From Chloroflexota bacterium (GTDB lineage Bacteria > Chloroflexota > Dehalococcoidia > Tepidiformales > Tepidiformaceae): a DNA stretch of 9,228 nt. Where the stretch lies: positions 1 through 9,228 of the forward strand of contig JAKALX010000125.1 in the NCBI GenBank assembly GCA_021823905.1, read 5' to 3'. Numbering within the stretch: the stretch's first letter is position 1; every line of letters begins with the position of its first letter. The notes under the pieces are model-generated. The model did no database searches, was not told the origin of the DNA, and worked only from the letters and a program-made list of their open reading frames with translations. The position numbers and the translations under genes are program-made. This document shows positions 5,523 through 9,228 of the stretch, one piece after another.

Positions 5523-6724
5523 CGCGCCACCTCCTTTCCGAGCACGCCGGCGATGACCGCGTCGGCGACGCCCGCCTCGCGCAGGACTTCTTCCGTGTGC
5601 TGGCCAAGCCGCGGGGCGGGCCGGCGCAGAGCCCAGCCGCCCTTCCCCATGAGGAGCGGCCGCCCCGGCATCTCGACGCGTCCAAGATCGGGGTGGTCGA
5701 TCGACGTCCAGAAGCCGCGACCCCGGAAGTGGTCGTCCGTGAACATGTCCTCGACCGTGAAGAGCGGACCGCAGAGCAACTTCGCCCGCCGCGCCTCGGC
5801 CCAGACGTCGCGCTTTGTGCGTTCGAGCATCCATCCGAGGAAGTAGGCGTTCCATTCCTCGACGACGAATGGGTCCAGGCGCTGGATCGGATCCTGGAAC
5901 CGCGGATCCTGGTTCCAATCCGGGTGATCGAGCATGTCGTCGACGCGTTCCGGGTAGAGGCCGGCGTTCGTGAAGTCAACGTAGCCGTCGGCGCAGGGAT
6001 AGATGCCCTGCGGTAAACCCCCGGCGGCGCTGGCCACGCGCACTGTCTTGCGGCCGCTGAACTGGTAGGCGATCGCGGTCGCGTGACGCCGGTCGACGCC
6101 GCCGAAGTGCGTCTCGCTGATCGCGACGTCGACATGTTGCCCGATGCCATGCCGCTTGGAGGCGAAGAGCGCGCCCATGATCGCGACAGAAGTCGCCGCG
6201 CCCGATTCGAGCAGCGCCGCCGTGCCTGCCATCTTTACGGGCTCGCGCTCCGTGAGGCCCATGGAATACATCTCGCCCGCGAAGCCGTACATGACGAGCT
6301 CCGTGGCCTTGTAGTCGCGATAGGGGCCTGTCTGGCCAAAGTTCGAGATCGAGACCAGGGGAAGCACTGGCTTGGCGGTCTTGAAGAAGTCGTAGCCCAC
6401 GCCCAGGCGTTCGAGCGTGCCCGGCGCGAAGTTCTCGACCACGATGTCCGCCCGGCGGGCGAGGCAGGCGAGTGCCTCGCGGCCGGCCGCGGTTCGGAGG
6501 TCGAGCACGGCGGAACGCTTGTTGCAGTTGAGGTAGAAGAAGAGGCCGCTCTTTTCGGGATTCGGCTCGTTCCCCTGAAACGGGCCGAGCTGGCGGGCGA
6601 TATCACCGCCCGGCTTCTCGACCTTGATGACGTCGGCGCCGAAGTCCGCCATCAGCTTGGTGGCGTACGGCCCCACGATGTGGTGTGTCAGATCCAGGAC
6701 GACAACGTTGTCCAGTGCTTGCAT
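5519..6724 (-). CDS. Family III CoA-transferase (CaiB/BaiF) paralogue lacking the catalytic Asp
   Basis: 401-aa CaiB/BaiF-fold protein: LDNVVVLDLTHHIVGPYATKLMADFGADVIKVE (4-36), NKRSAVLDL (68-76), VVENFAPGTLERLGV (95-109), SISNFGQTGPYRD (125-137), HGIGQHVDVAISE (192-204), and the C-terminal CGPLFTVEDMFTDDHFRGRGFW (318-339). The family is clear. The oddity is the active site: where homologues have D-x-x-x-G (D195 in the neighbour), this protein reads LLESG (171-175), with Leu at the Asp position and Glu two residues later. It may be a non-catalytic partner of the overlapping downstream transferase, or use E173 instead. The start at 6724 has GGGAGAGGA just upstream. The stop overlaps the next start by 4 nt, supporting a 1:1 complex. 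Heteromeric family III enzymes are known (benzylsuccinate CoA-transferase BbsEF), but this substrate is unknown. Confidence 0.92.
   Translation of the reverse strand: MQALDNVVVLDLTHHIVGPYATKLMADFGADVIKVEKPGGDIARQLGPFQGNEPNPEKSGLFFYLNCNKRSAVLDLRTAAGREALACLARRADIVVENFAPGTLERLGVGYDFFKTAKPVLPLVSISNFGQTGPYRDYKATELVMYGFAGEMYSMGLTEREPVKMAGTAALLESGAATSVAIMGALFASKRHGIGQHVDVAISETHFGGVDRRHATAIAYQFSGRKTVRVASAAGGLPQGIYPCADGYVDFTNAGLYPERVDDMLDHPDWNQDPRFQDPIQRLDPFVVEEWNAYFLGWMLERTKRDVWAEARRAKLLCGPLFTVEDMFTDDHFRGRGFWTSIDHPDLGRVEMPGRPLLMGKGGWALRRPAPRLGQHTEEVLREAGVADAVIAGVLGKEVAR
5528..5537 (-). promoter_or_regulatory. Near-perfect Shine-Dalgarno for the second CaiB/BaiF gene
   Basis: AAAGGAGGTG on the minus strand, inside the end of the upstream paralogue and 5 nt before the ATG at 5522. 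It decides that start over the longer open frame running up to 5918. It also suggests that the downstream subunit can recruit ribosomes on its own as well as by overlap coupling. Confidence 0.8.
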
Positions 6725-6755
6725 GGGTCCTCTCCCGTGGTTCTACGCCCGGCCG

Positions 6756-7181
6756 TCAAACAGAGAGCGCATAGATGTCGTACTGGACCTCGCCCCGGCC
6801 GCTAAACCCGAGGCCGACGGCCTGCACGTTGTTCAGCCAGGCGTAGCGCGGGTCGGCGGTTTCGAAGAGCGGCGCGGTCCGCAACGGAGTACGACCATCC
6901 TTTGGCACGCCAATGCCGTTGTACGAGATGTAGATTGCCGCGCCGTCGTCGGTGACCAACGTGGCGCGCACGTCGAGCTTGTAGCTTCCGTCGGAGCGCA
7001 ACGTCACCCAGTCGCCTCCAACCGGGGCAACCGCGCCGCTGAGCTTCGGGCCCTCGAAGGCGCCGCCGGTAACGGCCACGATCGCCCGGCTGCCCTGGGG
7101 GCCACCCGGGATCCTGGTCGCGGGCCCAAGCGTGGCCTTCATGGTGAACAGGTACTCGACGGGGAGCGCGGTCTCGGGCAT
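6756..7181 (-). CDS. DUF3237 family protein
   Basis: 141-aa protein recognisable as DUF3237. Signatures in order: GP...GGPQGSRAIVAVTGGAFEGPKLSGAV at about residues 19-51, GGDWVTLRSDGSYKLDVRATLVTDDGAAIYI (55-85), and APLFETADPRYAWLNNVQAVGLG (103-125). It is a small, predominantly beta barrel-like domain found across soil and marine bacteria, often near acyl-CoA or aromatic catabolic genes; its biochemical role is not established. The ATG at 7181 is chosen because the conserved domain begins there and GAGG (complement of 7189-7192) lies 7 nt upstream; the frame stays open to 7331 but that extension has no family similarity. It is the first gene of the minus-strand operon, 31 nt before the CaiB/BaiF pair, and is divergent from the SDR gene. 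Confidence 0.87.
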   Translation of the reverse strand: MPETALPVEYLFTMKATLGPATRIPGGPQGSRAIVAVTGGAFEGPKLSGAVAPVGGDWVTLRSDGSYKLDVRATLVTDDGAAIYISYNGIGVPKDGRTPLRTAPLFETADPRYAWLNNVQAVGLGFSGRGEVQYDIYALSV

Positions 7182-7254
7182 GGGGAAACCTCGATCTGAA
7201 GCTGTCCGCGGAACTCTAACAGAGCGAGGCGGGCCGTGTGCACCATTCCGGAAG

Positions 7255-7284
7255 TTGACCGTCCGTACCGCGCCTTCGTAGGAT
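7255..7284 (+). promoter_or_regulatory. Candidate promoter of the SDR / family I CoA-transferase genes
   Basis: TTGACC (7255-7260) and TAGGAT (7279-7284), 18 bp apart, in the 148-nt gap between the divergent DUF3237 and SDR genes. They match the sigma-70 consensus at 5/6 and 4/6. A perfect 8-bp palindrome TTCCGGAA (7246-7253) sits immediately upstream and could be an operator. I found no convincing minus-strand promoter for the DUF3237 operon in the same gap; TAGAGT (7218-7213) is a weak -10 candidate without a good -35. Confidence 0.4.
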
Positions 7285-7329
7285 GCCGCGAATCCGCCGG
7301 GTGGTGGACGACAAGAGTTGGGGGGCCAC

Positions 7330-8187
7330 ATGGCGAATCAGTTTTCGCTCGATGGGAAAGTTGCGATCGTAACCGGCTCGAGCTACGGGCTCGGGGTGAC
7401 CTTCGCCGCCGCCCTCGCGGAGGCCGGGGCCGATATCGTGGTGACCGCGCGCTCGGTGGAGCGCCTCGACGCAACGAAGGCGATGGTCGAAAGCAAGGGC
7501 CGCAAATGCCTGGCTGTTGGCTGCGATGTGACCAGCTATGAGCAGGTCGCGGGGCTGATGAAGCAGACCTACGAGACGTTCGGGAAGATCGACATTCTCG
7601 TGAACAACGCCGGTATGTCCGACGCTCGTGGGCTGCGGTCTGAGAACTCGGAACCCGAGATTTTCGGGACGATGATCGCAACCGACCTGGTGGGCCTGTG
7701 GTACTGCTGCCATGCGGCAGCGCAGTACATGCTCCGCCAGGGATTCGGCAACATCATCAATATCAGCTCGATTTTCGGGATGGGCGGGTTCGAGGGCAGG
7801 ACGCCGGGGTACTTCGCGGCCAAGGGCGGCGTGAACAACCTCACCGCCCTGCTCGCCTGCGAGTGGGCCGACCGCGGTGTGCGCGTGAACGCGCTCGCGC
7901 CCCACTTCTTCGATTCGGAGATGACCCACGAGATCCTGGCCAGCTCAGGTATGCTCGATCACCTCGCCGGCCGGACGCCCATGCGCCGTATCGGACAGGC
8001 CGACGATCTCGTCGGTCCCATCGTCTTTCTGGCGTCGGATGCGTCGAAATTCGTGAACGGAGTCGTCCTTCCGCTCGACGGCGGGTTGTCAACGGCGCGC
8101 GGATTCTCGCCAGGTCCGTTCCCTTCGGACTCCTGGGATCCGGATGGGCGCGGCCGGCCGCTGCTGCCGGGAACGCCGCTGCCGTAG
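7330..8187 (+). CDS. Short-chain dehydrogenase/reductase (classical SDR)
   Basis: 285-aa NAD(P)-dependent oxidoreductase of the FabG-like classical SDR type. The cofactor motif is TGSSYGLG (residues 15-22), followed by C-DVT (65-68) at the adenine-ring contact and NNAG (92-95). The active site has S147 in NISS, Y161 and K165 in YFAAK, then RVNALAPHFF (185-194) and LASDASKFVNGVVLPLDGG (234-252). The residue normally Asn in the SDR catalytic tetrad (N-L/V-x-G) reads Asp here: ATDLVG, D119. The protein runs about 33 residues past the usual DGG ending, with a Pro/Gly/Asp-rich tail. The ATG at 7330 starts at the conserved domain and has a G-run (7320-7325) as ribosome site; an in-frame TTG at 7318 adds only four residues. 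It is divergent from the CaiB/BaiF operon and upstream of another CoA-transferase, so it probably oxidises or reduces a hydroxy/oxo-acyl substrate. Specificity is unknown. Confidence 0.93.
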   Translation: MANQFSLDGKVAIVTGSSYGLGVTFAAALAEAGADIVVTARSVERLDATKAMVESKGRKCLAVGCDVTSYEQVAGLMKQTYETFGKIDILVNNAGMSDARGLRSENSEPEIFGTMIATDLVGLWYCCHAAAQYMLRQGFGNIINISSIFGMGGFEGRTPGYFAAKGGVNNLTALLACEWADRGVRVNALAPHFFDSEMTHEILASSGMLDHLAGRTPMRRIGQADDLVGPIVFLASDASKFVNGVVLPLDGGLSTARGFSPGPFPSDSWDPDGRGRPLLPGTPLP

Positions 8188-8218
8188 GATTCGGACGGAG
8201 GTCCTGGATCGTGCGAAC

Positions 8219-8246
8219 TTGAGCGGTCGCCACGGACAGGTATCGT
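8219..8246 (+). promoter_or_regulatory. Weak candidate promoter before the family I CoA-transferase
   Basis: TTGAGC (8219-8224) and TATCGT (8241-8246) with a 16-bp spacer lie in the 94-nt gap after the SDR stop; each hexamer matches consensus at 4/6. The gap could hold an internal promoter, or the gene may simply be read through from the SDR promoter. Nothing resembling a strong terminator separates the two genes. Confidence 0.25.
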
Positions 8247-8281
8247 TCGTGTCACCAGATCTTGTTGCGAGGGGTGCCCCG

Positions 8282-9228
8282 ATGCCAAGCCGCTACGCCG
8301 ACTGGCGCGACGAATATCAGTCGCGCCTTCGCACCGCCGACCAGGCGATGGAGTCAGTCCAGGAGGGCGACCTCGTCTGCATCAGCATCCTCACGCCCGG
8401 GCCGCTGACCCAGGCGTTCCAGCGGCGCGCACAGCAGCTGAAGCGCGTCGACTTCCGCACGCTGGCGCCGCGGGAGCTCGACCTCTACGGGGAGAACGGG
8501 CCGCGCGGCGAGAAGGAGATCGAGCTCTTCATCGGCGACTCGCTGCGGTGGGCGCACGACGCCCAGATCGCCACCTATCTTCCGAATACGTTCATGGCCG
8601 GCATGAAAGCGTTCGACGAGGGCCGCCCCGAGGCGCGGATGCCGGACGTCTTCCTGACCCCATGTAGCCAGCCAAACGCGCACGGGTACGTCCATTTCGG
8701 CCCGCACATGTGGCAGCGGAAGGCCTACACGAAGCGCTGCAAGACAACCATCGCCGTCGTGGATCCCAACATCGTTCCGGTCCACGGCGATGTCTGGGTG
8801 CATGTCAGCGAGATTGCACACTTCGTCGAGGGTGCGATCCAGCCGGTTGACGTTGCGGCCGTCCGTCAGCGAGTGGAAACGCTCTCAAATCCGGCGGATA
8901 GGCCGGCGCTGCTTGACATCCTCTCGAAGGCAAGCCCGGACCAGGTCGCGCTCGTCGAGGACCTCTTCCACGCGATGCCGGTGGGGATTCTCCAGCAGGC
9001 GCTCGGGCAGGGCGAGGTCGACCCGGCCGCGCAGGGCATTGGCGACAACATCCGCGGCCTCATCCGTGATGGCGACACGATCCAGGTGGGCGTGGGCCAG
9101 CCAAGCTCGCTGATGTTCAAGGCCGGCGCCTTCGACGACGCGCACGACCTGGGGTTGCACACCGAGCTTGGCTCGCCCGGGCTCGCGAAGCTGTGGGAGC
9201 GCGGTATCCTCAATGCGTCCAAGAAGAC
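8282..9228 (+). CDS. Family I CoA-transferase / acetyl-CoA hydrolase-like (4-hydroxybutyrate CoA-transferase type), 3' partial
   Basis: The first 315 residues of a family I CoA-transferase, open to the window edge. The ATG at 8282 has GAGGGG (8269-8274) 7 nt upstream, and the protein begins with the family's short W-x-x-x-Y helix (YADWRDEYQSR, 5-15). Features: VQEGDLVCISI (26-36), PDVFLTPCSQPNAHGYVHFGPHMW (121-144; family form S-P-x-x-x-H-G-Y), VVDPNIVPVHGDVWVHVSEI (159-178; family form GDS.IHVSEI), IRDGDTIQVGVGQPSS (261-276), and GLHTELGSPG (291-300), where E295 sits at the position of the catalytic Glu (HTE-x-x-S-D in AbfT-like enzymes). The segment between the HVSEI motif and IRDGD (about 180-260) looks longer than in typical members. 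The enzyme would form a glutamyl-CoA intermediate and exchange CoA between acids, probably using acetyl-CoA or another acyl-CoA donor. It probably works in the same pathway as the upstream SDR. Confidence 0.92.
   Translation, partial: MPSRYADWRDEYQSRLRTADQAMESVQEGDLVCISILTPGPLTQAFQRRAQQLKRVDFRTLAPRELDLYGENGPRGEKEIELFIGDSLRWAHDAQIATYLPNTFMAGMKAFDEGRPEARMPDVFLTPCSQPNAHGYVHFGPHMWQRKAYTKRCKTTIAVVDPNIVPVHGDVWVHVSEIAHFVEGAIQPVDVAAVRQRVETLSNPADRPALLDILSKASPDQVALVEDLFHAMPVGILQQALGQGEVDPAAQGIGDNIRGLIRDGDTIQVGVGQPSSLMFKAGAFDDAHDLGLHTELGSPGLAKLWERGILNASKK

Noticed and set aside
4080..5846. A 588-codon open frame on the plus strand opposite the CaiB/BaiF genes.
   Set aside because: It is antisense to two clear enzymes with conserved motifs. 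Its composition (Arg, Val, Gly, Asp, His-rich) is typical of a complementary-frame shadow in high-GC coding DNA, and it matches no domain I know.
5523..5918. Possible longer N-terminus of the 441-aa CaiB/BaiF protein.
   Set aside because: The extra residues are low-complexity Arg/Gly/Ala and overlap the C-terminal coding region of the upstream paralogue. The AAAGGAGGTG before 5522 and the conserved domain start support the short form.
7318..7329. TTG alternative start for the SDR.
   Set aside because: It adds only MGGH before a good ATG, and would use the G-run that more likely serves as ribosome site.
7182..7331. Possible longer N-terminus of the DUF3237 protein.
   Set aside because: The extension reads through the divergent promoter region, has no family similarity, and the ATG at 7181 has a well-placed GAGG.
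1..9228. A defence system, transposon, CRISPR array, tRNA or prophage element.
   Set aside because: I looked for repeated units, cloverleaf-like folds, transposase or integrase motifs and toxin-antitoxin-like gene pairs and saw none. The genes are metabolic or regulatory.

Overview
This is a GC-rich, gene-dense bacterial chromosomal window. It has strong AAGGAGG-type ribosome binding sites, several 1-8 nt gene overlaps, and no rRNA, tRNA, mobile element or CRISPR array that I can see. Two family III (CaiB/BaiF) CoA-transferases, a DUF3237 protein, an SDR and a family I CoA-transferase sit close together. That mix is typical of heterotrophic, acyl-CoA-degrading bacteria such as Chloroflexota (Dehalococcoidia-like), some Actinomycetota and some Proteobacteria. 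I lean weakly to an uncultured Chloroflexota-type organism, but there is no marker gene to settle it.

Layout. (1) Bases 1-1951, plus strand: the 3' end of a 2-oxoacid dehydrogenase E2 gene, followed with a 1-nt overlap by a dihydrolipoamide dehydrogenase-like E3 gene whose redox and NAD-binding motifs are altered. (2) Bases 1974-2537, minus strand: a small secreted or membrane-anchored protein of unknown function, converging on E3. A perfect 10-bp inverted repeat covers both stop codons. (3) Bases 2538-2628: a compact AT-rich divergent promoter region with overlapping palindromes. (4) Bases 2629-3454, plus strand: an ArsR-type regulator overlapping an SRPBCC (AHSA1-like) gene. (5) Bases 7181-3457, minus strand: a tight operon of DUF3237 protein, CaiB/BaiF CoA-transferase A, CaiB/BaiF CoA-transferase B and a class I SAM methyltransferase, the last three chained by ATGA overlaps. 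(6) Bases 7330-9228, plus strand and divergent from that operon: an SDR oxidoreductase, then the 5' part of a family I (acetate/4-hydroxybutyrate type) CoA-transferase cut by the window edge.

Regions 5 and 6 look like one divergently transcribed catabolic locus that activates an organic acid as its CoA thioester (CoA-transferases), oxidises a hydroxyl or carbonyl group (SDR) and perhaps methylates an intermediate. The substrate cannot be read from the sequence. The strongest observation is that the two overlapping CaiB/BaiF genes are not equivalent. The downstream one keeps the catalytic Asp (D195 in SGDYLAG), while the upstream one has Leu at the aligned position (L171 in AALLESG). This suggests a heteromeric transferase with one catalytic and one non-canonical subunit.
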